Translations under genes and position numbers: made by a program
Part shown: positions 16,334-24,347 of the stretch, piece after piece
How positions within the stretch are numbered: the stretch's first letter is position 1
Layout: each line of letters opens with the position of its first letter
The notes under the pieces: model-generated
What the model saw: only the letters and a program-made list of their open reading frames with translations
Told to the model about the DNA's origin: nothing
Database searches by the model: none
DNA from: Planctomycetaceae bacterium
Lineage (GTDB): Bacteria > Planctomycetota > Phycisphaerae > Phycisphaerales > SM1A02
Length of the DNA stretch: 38,355 nucleotides
Direction: 5' to 3'
NCBI GenBank assembly: GCA_947441435.1
Contig: CANETX010000006.1
Span: 1 to 38,355 of the forward strand

Positions 16334-18295
16334 ATGCGTGATCGAGCGATCCAACTTCTGTGCGTCGCCGTGGCGGTCGCGGCGATCGCGTTCGGCGGAT
16401 CGCTGCTGCCTTCGATTCTCCGAATCAGCGACGAGCACTCGCTTCGGTACACCGATGTCTCGCTCGAGGGCGCGCCTCCGATCGTCGCGGTGGGCACCGC
16501 CATCGGCGCCCTCCGAGGGATCATCGTCGACTACCTGTGGCTGAAGGCTGGCGTCCAGAAGGAGAAGGGTCTCTTCTACGAGGCGATGGCCGACGCACGA
16601 CTGATCACGCAGTTGCAGCCACGCTTCGGTGAGGTCTGGGGATTCCAGGGCCACAACATGGCCTACAACATCTCCGTCCTCACCGACACGCCGAGCGAGC
16701 GGTGGGAGTGGGTCCGAGCGGGGATCGATCTCGTACGCGACGAGGGACTGCGCTACAACCCCAACGATCTTCCGCTGCACAAGGAACTCGCCTTCTGGCT
16801 CTCCCACAAGGTGGATGGCGTCGCCGACGATGCGCACCTCTACTACAAGCGGGAATGGGCCAGAGAGTGGCAGTTCCTCTTGGGGGTTCCCCCCGCGACA
16901 CACGCGGAGCGGGTCGCCATGCTTGAGGCGATCAAGAACGCTCCCGACACCCTCGAAGAACTCGAACTCAAGGACCCGTCGGTCAAGGTCATGATCGACG
17001 CGCTCACGGGCAGCCTGTCGGCATTCGATCGCAAGTTCCAATTCCGGCTCGATCGTGACTTCCTCATGAACCTCGGCCGCTGGGAAGGGGTTCAGACGAG
17101 CCGTTACGCGAAACTCCTCCGTCTCGACGAGGCATTCCGGCGAAACGACCCGGTCTACGCCGCCTTCGATGCGGTGCTCAAGGCCCCCGAGTCGCAGGGG
17201 GCGCTCACGTCATTCCGTCCGTTCCTTCGCAAGAAGGTTCTCAAGGACGCCTACAACATGGATGCGGCGCTCATGTGGGCTTACACCTCCGAGTTCGGCC
17301 CCTTCGATTGGCGCCATCCGCAGTCGCATGCGTTCTACTGGGCGCGCAAGGGGGCGACGACCGCCGCGAAGCGATCGTCGAACGTCGAGGACATCTACAA
17401 GGTCCTCAACAACGACCGAATCAACATCCAGGCGATGCAGGCCCTGTCGCGCACGGGGCTGATGCAGTTCGACCCCTTCAGCAACGACAATCCGGGGCGA
17501 CTCAACGATCCCAGGTGGATCAAGTCGATCGATCGCTACTTCGGCGAGCTCTACCGCAAGCACTTCGGGACGCGCGGGGGAGGGGGCGACTCGTTCTGCG
17601 ACTTCTATCAGAACTTCATGTCGCAGGCCGTGCGCGAACTCTTCCGCCTCGGCGACTATGAGGGGGCGCAGGCGATTCTCACCAAGCTCGACAATCTGTT
17701 TGGCCGCGGCGGACTCATCCCCAACAACAAGTATGAGGCACCGCTGGATGTCTTCGTCCGGAACGTGACCTACGGCGAGTACGAAGGATCTCCCGATGTG
17801 GCGCGCAGCGATGTCTACGCGGCGCTTGGCCGCGGATTCCGCGAGGGATTGCTGCTGGATCGTCCGGAGGTCCTCAAGCAGGCCTTGGACTTCGCCCGTG
17901 ACCTCACCCTCTATTTCCAGGGGAATCGATATACCGATTTCGTCAACAAGTTCGGGGAGCGGCGCATGGCCGACCTCCTGGGCAATCTCAAGACGAGCGT
18001 GCAGGATGTGTTCGCAAATGTCCTCATGGACACTTCGCAGCCCCTCATCGATCGCTTGACGATTTACAACCGCGCCGCGGAGACGGAGCGCCGGCTCATC
18101 TACGACCTCGTGAAGGGTCCAATCGAAGCGGAGTTCGCCGCTGATCCGATCGCCAACGTTGCTCCCTTCACACAGATCTTCCCCGAGCCGCCAGAGATGG
18201 AGGCGTTCCGTGCAGCGCGCGCCGCCGAGGCTGCCGCCCGCACGGTCGAAGCCGAAGCTGAGGCAACCAAGCGATCGACGGCGGAGATCCGCTGA
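16334..18295 (+). CDS. Conserved membrane-anchored hypothetical protein (possibly helical-repeat)
   Basis: N-terminal TM anchor MRDRAIQLLCVAVAVAAIAFGGSLLPSIL, then VDYLWLKAGVQKEKGLFYEAMADARLITQLQPRFGEVWGFQGHNMAYNISV; gene starts 3 bp after the permease stop. Confidence 0.7.
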   Translation: MRDRAIQLLCVAVAVAAIAFGGSLLPSILRISDEHSLRYTDVSLEGAPPIVAVGTAIGALRGIIVDYLWLKAGVQKEKGLFYEAMADARLITQLQPRFGEVWGFQGHNMAYNISVLTDTPSERWEWVRAGIDLVRDEGLRYNPNDLPLHKELAFWLSHKVDGVADDAHLYYKREWAREWQFLLGVPPATHAERVAMLEAIKNAPDTLEELELKDPSVKVMIDALTGSLSAFDRKFQFRLDRDFLMNLGRWEGVQTSRYAKLLRLDEAFRRNDPVYAAFDAVLKAPESQGALTSFRPFLRKKVLKDAYNMDAALMWAYTSEFGPFDWRHPQSHAFYWARKGATTAAKRSSNVEDIYKVLNNDRINIQAMQALSRTGLMQFDPFSNDNPGRLNDPRWIKSIDRYFGELYRKHFGTRGGGGDSFCDFYQNFMSQAVRELFRLGDYEGAQAILTKLDNLFGRGGLIPNNKYEAPLDVFVRNVTYGEYEGSPDVARSDVYAALGRGFREGLLLDRPEVLKQALDFARDLTLYFQGNRYTDFVNKFGERRMADLLGNLKTSVQDVFANVLMDTSQPLIDRLTIYNRAAETERRLIYDLVKGPIEAEFAADPIANVAPFTQIFPEPPEMEAFRAARAAEAAARTVEAEAEATKRSTAEIR

Positions 18296-18298
18296 ACG

Positions 18299-18967
18299 AT
18301 GCACATTCCGCCAGCCATCCTGTGCATCGGCCGCAACTACGCGGAGCACGCCGCGGAGATGGGGGGTGCGGCACCCACGAATCCTGTCGTCTTCTTCAAG
18401 AACCCAGCAGCGCTGAGTTCGTCGGGCGCGCCGATCGTCATCCCCTCAATCTGCCGCGAGGGGGGGGCGCAAGTCGACTACGAAGGGGAACTCGCGGTCA
18501 TCCTTGGTTGCGATTGCCGGGAGGTTCCGGAGGAGCGCGCACTGGCCGCGGTGGGTGGCTACGCAGTCGCCAACGATGTGAGCGCGCGCTGGTGGCAGAA
18601 TCAAGGGGCGGGTGGGCAATTCTGTCGTGGCAAGAGTTTTGACACATTCTGCCCTATGACGACCCCGGTCTCAGCAAACGCCGCGAGCGGGATCATGGAC
18701 CCGCAGGCGCTGCGAATTCAAACGCGCGTCAACGGCGAGCTCCGTCAGGACGCGCCGACGAGCCAGATGATTTTTCCCGTGGCGAAGTTGATCGCCGAAC
18801 TCTCCCGAGGAATGACGTTGCGTGCGGGCACGATCATCCTGACGGGATCTCCCGCAGGCGTCGGCCACGCCCGCAAACCCCCGGTCTATCTGAAGCACTC
18901 GGATGTGGTCGAGATCACCATCGCCGGTGTGGGCACGCTGACCAATCCCGTCGTTGAGGCGGCGTGA
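18299..18967 (+). CDS. Fumarylacetoacetate hydrolase (FAH) family protein
   Basis: ILCIGRNYAEHAAEMGG...FFKNPAALSSSGAPIVIPS...VDYEGELAVILG...NDVSARWWQ...GKSFDTFCPM. Confidence 0.9.
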   Translation: MHIPPAILCIGRNYAEHAAEMGGAAPTNPVVFFKNPAALSSSGAPIVIPSICREGGAQVDYEGELAVILGCDCREVPEERALAAVGGYAVANDVSARWWQNQGAGGQFCRGKSFDTFCPMTTPVSANAASGIMDPQALRIQTRVNGELRQDAPTSQMIFPVAKLIAELSRGMTLRAGTIILTGSPAGVGHARKPPVYLKHSDVVEITIAGVGTLTNPVVEAA

Positions 18968-19227
18968 TCACGAGGGAACCATCTCTCGCAGCACGGGTCT
19001 GTCTCTCCCTCGTGCGCGGCTACCAACTGCTGCTCTCGCCGATGTTCGGCGGACGCTGCAGATTCCACCCGTCCTGTTCGGTCTACGCCGACGAAGCCAT
19101 CCGAATTCACGGAGCGGTGCGGGGCGCGATGCTCACGATTCGTCGACTGGCGCGCTGCCACCCGTGGGGGGGCTCTGGCGACGATCCCGTGCCGCGAGCC
19201 TCTGGGCGAGTGCCGCCGCACCCTTGA
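18964..19227 (+). CDS. yidD: Membrane protein insertion efficiency factor YidD
   Basis: 87 aa; LVRGYQLLLSPMFGGRCRFHPSCSVYADEAIRIHGAVRGAMLTIRRLARCHPWGGSGDDPVP is a textbook YidD pattern; GTG start. Confidence 0.93.
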   Translation: MITREPSLAARVCLSLVRGYQLLLSPMFGGRCRFHPSCSVYADEAIRIHGAVRGAMLTIRRLARCHPWGGSGDDPVPRASGRVPPHP

Positions 19228-19546
19228 CGAACATCTGGCGACACTCTTCGAGCGACTCGTCCCGGTGGACACGAACCGCGACGACAAGATCGAGGCCCTT
19301 CGGCAATCCGCCGCGCTCGAGTCGGAACGCCTCGCGCAGGAGTCGTTTGATCCGGCCACGCTCCACGGCGCCCCCCACGCGTGCCCCGACCGACAGCCCG
19401 AGTCGAGAGAGCGCCACTTCGTTCCGCGAGCCATGGAGGACTGCCCACCCGAAATCTTCGCGTGTGCGCCGGGCGAACACGGCGGCGAACTGTCGCGGTC
19501 CGGCCATGCGGGCTGCGCGGGGGAATCGCTGCGGAGGAGTCGTCAT
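19133..19546 (-). CDS. rnpA: Ribonuclease P protein component
   Basis: PRAARMAGPRQFAAVFARRTRE...SRLGLSVGARVGGAVERGRIKRLLREAFRLERGGLPKGLDLVVAVR; RnpA core motif (RxRIKRLLREAFR). Confidence 0.92.
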   Translation of the reverse strand: MTTPPQRFPRAARMAGPRQFAAVFARRTREDFGWAVLHGSRNEVALSRLGLSVGARVGGAVERGRIKRLLREAFRLERGGLPKGLDLVVAVRVHRDESLEECRQMFVKGAAALAQRLAARDRRQSPPTGGSAPVDES

Positions 19547-21381
19547 GTCTCCTCCAGCGCGGACTGGTAGACCTTGAGGAGATGACTTCGCGACAGGAGT
19601 CCGAGCACCTGCTGCGACACGGGGTCAACGACAGGAAGCACCGGAGTCTCATGGCGACCGAATCGCTCCATCGCTGTGTCGAGGGTGTCGTCGGGTTCGA
19701 GCGGATTGAAGTCCGTGCGCTCAAGTTCGCTGACGGTCAGCAGCTTGAGGGCATCTCGATACACCAGTGCCTGCCTTACGTCGCTTCCCGAGACGAAGCC
19801 TCGGTACCGTCCGTGCGCGTCGATGACAGGGAAGTCATGGACACTCTGTCGTTCCCCGAGATCCACGAGGTGCTGCGCGGAGTCGGTCGGTCGCACCGTG
19901 ACGGCCTCGGTGAGCCGGATGTCCGAGACGGCTGTCCGACGCATGATCGAGTGGTCCGCGATCGTTCCGAGGCGGATGTTGAACGCCGCGAGTTCGGCGG
20001 TGTAGATGCTCTCGCGGTGGACGAGTCGCGCCGTGACGGTCGCGAGGACGGCGGCCAGGAGCAGGGGAAGGAGCACCGTGTAGGAGTGCGAGAGCTCGTA
20101 GACGAGGAATGCGCCCGCGAGCGGGGCGTGCGCGCCGGCCGCAACGAACGATCCCATGCCGACGAGGATCGCGGCTGCTGGGCTCACATCCGGGAGCGCC
20201 GGGATCGCGTTCGTCAACGCGCTGAACGCGGCGCCAAGCAGGGCGCCAACGACGAGCCCCGGTGCGAACAGACCACCGGCTGATCCCGATCCGAGCGTGA
20301 GAGCCGTCGCCACGACCTTGAGCAGCGCCCACGCAAGAAGTGCTCCCATGATCCCCAAGCCAGCCAACGACTCTGGGGAAGCCTCAAGGAGATGTCCGAT
20401 CAACCCATAGCCCGTGCCATAGAAGGGCGGAGTCGATGAGGCTGGGGCCACCACTCGCCACATGGCCGTCTCACTGAGGGTGGCGGTCGCGGCGCCGAGT
20501 CCCACCAGCGCCACTGCGCCGACGAGCGGTCGGAGCGAACTCCGAATCGGCAACGAGTCAAAGGTGCGATGGGCGGCCTTCATCCAGAGTCCGAACCCTG
20601 CTGCTGCGACTCCCGTGAGAACTCCGAGCAACGAGAAGAGAGGCAGATGCACGAGCGTCAGCGGAGCATCATTGAAGAGCCCGGGACCAATTCCAAACGG
20701 CGGTTGGGTGGAGTGGAGGAGCGACTGCGCCGTCGCCGAGGCGGTCACCGCGGCGATCACGATCGGCGTGAAGGTCCGCGGGGTGAAGTCTCGGAGGATG
20801 ACCTCGAGCACGAAGAAGACCCCGGCGATCGGCGCATCGAAGACCGCCGCGAGTCCTGCAGCCGCGCCGCATCCAAGGAGCGTGGTCCGTCGCGAGGCGT
20901 CAAGCCCGAGCCAACGGGCGAGCGCGCTTCCGACGGCGGAGCCGATGGCGACGATGGGTCCTTCGGGGCCCGCAGATCCTCCCGACACAATCGTCGCCGA
21001 GGAGGCGATCCACTGGCGCGGTGCCAAGGAGAGCGGAATGACGGACCGTTGGCGATGGACCGCCAGAAGCACGCGTGAAATCCCATGGCCACGAAAGGTG
21101 CTCGGAATGAGTCGGAAGACGAGGACCGTGACGGCGGCGCCGACGATCGGGAGCCCGAGGGCCACCCAGAATGCTGTCGAGGATCCCTGCGCGTACGCGG
21201 AGACGGTTCGCAACAGGGCATTGATCGACTCGATGAATCCCAGTGCCAAACCGCCGACCACGATTCCGATGACCGCAGCCAAGGCGAGCACATGCCACTC
21301 ATGGCTCAGCCGCAGCGCCGACGCGGTGCGGTACAGGAGGCGTCTCACGACCGCCGAGACAATGGGCTTGCGTTCAGGCAC
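19543..21381 (-). CDS. ClC-family chloride channel/transporter with C-terminal CBS pair (probable GTG start 21381; ORF open to 21423)
   Basis: SGGSAGPEGPIVAIGSAVGS selectivity motif, GCGAAAGLAAVFDAPIAGVFFVLE, GSGSAGGLFAPGLVVGALLG, then CBS-like repeats. Confidence 0.92.
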   Translation of the reverse strand: MPERKPIVSAVVRRLLYRTASALRLSHEWHVLALAAVIGIVVGGLALGFIESINALLRTVSAYAQGSSTAFWVALGLPIVGAAVTVLVFRLIPSTFRGHGISRVLLAVHRQRSVIPLSLAPRQWIASSATIVSGGSAGPEGPIVAIGSAVGSALARWLGLDASRRTTLLGCGAAAGLAAVFDAPIAGVFFVLEVILRDFTPRTFTPIVIAAVTASATAQSLLHSTQPPFGIGPGLFNDAPLTLVHLPLFSLLGVLTGVAAAGFGLWMKAAHRTFDSLPIRSSLRPLVGAVALVGLGAATATLSETAMWRVVAPASSTPPFYGTGYGLIGHLLEASPESLAGLGIMGALLAWALLKVVATALTLGSGSAGGLFAPGLVVGALLGAAFSALTNAIPALPDVSPAAAILVGMGSFVAAGAHAPLAGAFLVYELSHSYTVLLPLLLAAVLATVTARLVHRESIYTAELAAFNIRLGTIADHSIMRRTAVSDIRLTEAVTVRPTDSAQHLVDLGERQSVHDFPVIDAHGRYRGFVSGSDVRQALVYRDALKLLTVSELERTDFNPLEPDDTLDTAMERFGRHETPVLPVVDPVSQQVLGLLSRSHLLKVYQSALEET

Positions 21382-21396
21382 GAAAGGGCTTATGAT
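21368..21396 (+). promoter_or_regulatory. Predicted sigma70-like promoter for the RpoZ-like gene
   Basis: TTGCGT (21368-21373), 17-bp spacer, TATGAT (21391-21396); followed by an RBS-like AAAGGGAGG and ATG at 21426. Confidence 0.5.
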
Positions 21397-21425
21397 ATTG
21401 GGCTTCCCAAAGGGAGGCCCCACCC

Positions 21426-21659
21426 ATGAATGAGACCCTCAAGAGTGACGACATCGTGGCCAAGGTCGGCGGCCGATTCAAGCTCGCCGCCCTGATTCAG
21501 CGCCGCATCGGCCAACTTCTCGATGGGGCCCGACCGTTGGTCGAGCGCAACGGTCGCAGCGACTTCGAGGTCGTGATCGAGGAGATCGCGACCGACAAGA
21601 TCTCGATCAATTGGGAGCAGTCGGGAATCAAGCCTCCGGCCAAGCCCAAGAAGGGCTGA
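21426..21659 (+). CDS. Small RNA polymerase omega (RpoZ)-like protein
   Basis: 77 aa; DIVAKVGGRFKLAALIQRRIGQLLDGARPLVERNGRSDFEVVIEEIATDKISI resembles the omega core (NRF-LV-A--R--QL-G--PLVE---D---ALEEIA-GKI). Confidence 0.62.
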   Translation: MNETLKSDDIVAKVGGRFKLAALIQRRIGQLLDGARPLVERNGRSDFEVVIEEIATDKISINWEQSGIKPPAKPKKG

Positions 21660-21847
21660 ACACCAATCGAAAATGGGGGAGACTGGTTCGCCTCGCGCGA
21701 TTTTGCTCAAGCAAAGTGGCAATTTTCGCGGGATTCGAGCGCTCGTTCTTGCCCAGAGTCGGTTCGGGCGTACCTTAAGAACGCGAAGGTCGTCTCTGCG
21801 GGGCATCTGTTGCTCCGTGGCGCGCTGTTTCCAATAGGAGTGCAACA

Positions 21848-23386
21848 ATGCTCACGTCACGAACCCTCGTCGCCTGTCTCTCCGTGGCCCTCTTCGCGGC
21901 TGGCGCGGTGGCGTCCGACGGTGTCACCACCGACGCGGATTCCATCGACTCGGTGGTCATGGGCAGTCGACAGTGGCCCATCTGGACTGCGTTCCGAGAT
22001 GCTCCTACGCTTCGCGCGGTGTACCGCAGCGGACAGGATGGGGGCGGTTCCGTCGCCGGAAGTTGCCCGCAGGAAGTTCGCACCCACTCTGATGCGAATT
22101 TCTCGGGGGGATCGTTCATCGTGCAGGCCGGATTCGCCGAGCAGGAAATGGCCGGAGCCTCCTATGTCCTCCCGGCAGCGCTATTCCCGGTGCGCCTCGA
22201 CCTCGCCGAGATGATCTTCGCCACGAGTGCCGCGACCGTCTCGACCACGACAAAGTGGTCGATTCTCGTCTACGAGGGGACCCCCGCGACCGGCACGCTC
22301 GTGTTCAGCGTCGCCTCCGATGACAAGATGATCCCGCACATTGTCTTGGGGCCGGGGACCAACGGCGTCAATGTGCAGTTCATGGTGGATCCTGCCGATC
22401 CCGAACAGATCTATATCAACGACAACGGAAGCCACACATTCTCGATCGCCTACCGGATCGATGACCACAACAACCAGACCGCGAACCCTTGCTTCACCGC
22501 GCCGCCGAGCCAGAGCAATGCGTTTCCGACGACAGACACCGGAGGTCTCCAGCAGTCGGCGCAGAACTGGATCTGGATGGTGAGTTGCCCCCTGGGATGC
22601 GGCGCTGGATGGAAGAGTTTCGCGCAGCTTCCGTCGCTGTGCCGTCCGAGCGGCGACTGGGTGATCCGTGCGACAGTGACCCCGGTCAACTGCGCCGCGC
22701 AGCAGGGAGCGTGCTGCATCAATGGAAATTGCGCGATCGCGACGCAGGCCGACTGCGCGACAGCCGGGGGCGTGTACCGCGGCGACGCGACAACCTGCAC
22801 CGCCTCGACCTGCCTCCCGCAGGGAAACGTCGCCTGCTGCTTCGAGTCGACCGGTGGATGCGTCAATCTTGGGTACGCCTCGTGCCTCGGGGCGGGCGGC
22901 GTTCCAGGTGCCGAGGGCAGCGCGTGCGCCACGACTGTTTGCTTCCCGACGGGCGCGTGCTGTCTGCCCAACGGTCAGTGCGTGGGCGGGATCTCGCCGT
23001 CCGCATGCGCGGCACAGGGTGGCAACTTCCAAGGCAATGGAACGACCTGCGCGACCGTGAACTGTCCACTTCCGCAGGGAGCGTCCTGCTTCCCGAACGG
23101 CTTCTGTCTCATCCTGTCGGAAGCCGAAGCGATCGCTGCCGGTGCCGTCTGGAAGGGGGCCGGAACGACCTGCGCCGACGGCAACGGCAATGGAACGGCC
23201 GATCAGTGCGAGGCGCAGAATCCCCCCGGCGACATCAACGGAGACGGCCTGGTCAATGGTCTGGACATGACGCAGGTGCTCGCCAATTGGGGAGCGGCCG
23301 GCGGCGGAAGCCCCGCCGACATCAACGATGACGGCATCGTCGATGGCCTCGATATGACGATCGTCCTGAGCAACTGGACAAACTGA
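21848..23386 (+). CDS. Secreted Cys-rich repeat protein with C-terminal dockerin-type Ca-binding repeats
   Basis: Signal peptide MLTSRTLVACLSVALFAAGAVAS; GACC...C...GG...TTC...C repeats; C-terminal PGDINGDGLVNGLDMTQVLANWG...ADINDDGIVDGLDMTIVLSNWTN. Confidence 0.85.
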   Translation: MLTSRTLVACLSVALFAAGAVASDGVTTDADSIDSVVMGSRQWPIWTAFRDAPTLRAVYRSGQDGGGSVAGSCPQEVRTHSDANFSGGSFIVQAGFAEQEMAGASYVLPAALFPVRLDLAEMIFATSAATVSTTTKWSILVYEGTPATGTLVFSVASDDKMIPHIVLGPGTNGVNVQFMVDPADPEQIYINDNGSHTFSIAYRIDDHNNQTANPCFTAPPSQSNAFPTTDTGGLQQSAQNWIWMVSCPLGCGAGWKSFAQLPSLCRPSGDWVIRATVTPVNCAAQQGACCINGNCAIATQADCATAGGVYRGDATTCTASTCLPQGNVACCFESTGGCVNLGYASCLGAGGVPGAEGSACATTVCFPTGACCLPNGQCVGGISPSACAAQGGNFQGNGTTCATVNCPLPQGASCFPNGFCLILSEAEAIAAGAVWKGAGTTCADGNGNGTADQCEAQNPPGDINGDGLVNGLDMTQVLANWGAAGGGSPADINDDGIVDGLDMTIVLSNWTN

Positions 23387-23414
23387 GGTTCAGTCGGGAT
23401 ACTCGCGCGCGCCT

Positions 23415-23502
23415 GGAGAGGTGTCCGAGCGGTTGAAGGAGCCAGTCTCGAAAACTGGTGTGGGCCTTGTGTTCACCGTGGGTTCGAATCCCACCCTCTC
23501 CG
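23415..23502 (+). tRNA. tRNA-Ser (CGA)
   Basis: Acceptor GGAGAGG/CCTCTCC; anticodon stem-loop CCAGT-CTCGAAA-ACTGG; long variable arm; T-loop GTGGGTTCGAATCCCAC; discriminator G. Confidence 0.95.
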
Positions 23503-23507
23503 TTGTC

Positions 23508-24347
23508 TCACTGGACGGTGGTGGAACGAGCTCCCGGGAGAATCGCGTCGCTGCTGCGGATCCATCCCGTCTGGCCGTCACCGACCTTGATGGAGTACCA
23601 GCCGGGCCTGGACTCGACGAGCGTGAACTCGGCGCCTGACGGCAGCGGCGTGGTGAACGCGGGGGCGAATCCTTCGCCATTTCCTTTGCGTGCGATGACA
23701 TCGTTCGCAACGAGCACTCCGCGAGGGTGGAGGTGCCACCGCATCCAATCGACCCCCAGAGTCGCGCCAGCGACCACACCGACGGTCCCTGCGATCGCCA
23801 CTGTCAACCGCCACGGAACGCGCGCGTTCCACCCGGTCGCTACGCCTGCCGCAACAAGCGACCACAGTGCGATCCATCCAGCGACGGCGAGGGTGACACG
23901 CGAGCTCGCAGGGAGGTCGTTCCAGAGTCCGGCGACTCCGTCGAGCGACGAAGGGCTCGGAAGGGGAGGAGCACCCGCCACGAGGCTGCGTGCATGTGCA
24001 AGGTTCGCTTCGACGCGGGGGTCTCCCGGGAGGAGCCGCTGTGCGTCGAGATACGCCGCGATTGCCCGCCCCGTCTCCCCGGATTGAACGAGTGCGTTGC
24101 CGAGATTGAACGAGAGTTCGCCGCTCGTCGCTCCGGCGAGAGCGGCGTCTCGGTAGGCGGTCACCGATTCTTGAAAGAGTCCGCGCGCTGCGGCGGGATC
24201 GGAGGGGAGGAGTTCGATGGCCCGGTCATAGGACGATTGCGCGGCCTCGACGATCACGAAGCGATCCGCCGGGGACAGCGTGTCTGCCCAAGAAGGCAGT
24301 GTTGCTGCGAGGGCGAGTGCCCCGATCCACATCGAGCGGCGTCTCAT
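23508..24347 (-). CDS. batE: BatE-like protein: TPR region, TM segments and C-terminal SH3b-like domain
   Basis: SFNLGNALVQSGETGRAIAAYLDAQRLLPGDPRVEANLAHAR; C-terminal VLVANDVIARKGNGEGFAPAFTTPLPSGAEFTLVESRPGWYSIKVGDGQTGWIRSSDAILPG; last gene of the Bat cluster. Confidence 0.78.
   Translation of the reverse strand: MRRRSMWIGALALAATLPSWADTLSPADRFVIVEAAQSSYDRAIELLPSDPAAARGLFQESVTAYRDAALAGATSGELSFNLGNALVQSGETGRAIAAYLDAQRLLPGDPRVEANLAHARSLVAGAPPLPSPSSLDGVAGLWNDLPASSRVTLAVAGWIALWSLVAAGVATGWNARVPWRLTVAIAGTVGVVAGATLGVDWMRWHLHPRGVLVANDVIARKGNGEGFAPAFTTPLPSGAEFTLVESRPGWYSIKVGDGQTGWIRSSDAILPGARSTTVQ

Noticed and set aside
17210-18349. 379-aa minus-strand ORF
   Set aside because: Antisense to the 653-aa operon gene; no motifs.
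18460-18467. G8 homopolymer as phase-variation site in the FAH gene
   Set aside because: Isolated run with an intact reading frame through it in this window; no supporting evidence of switching.
20462-21433. 323-aa plus-strand ORF within the ClC gene
   Set aside because: Low-complexity Ser/Ala/Pro/Arg antisense reading; the ClC frame carries the GxxGPEGP and CBS evidence.
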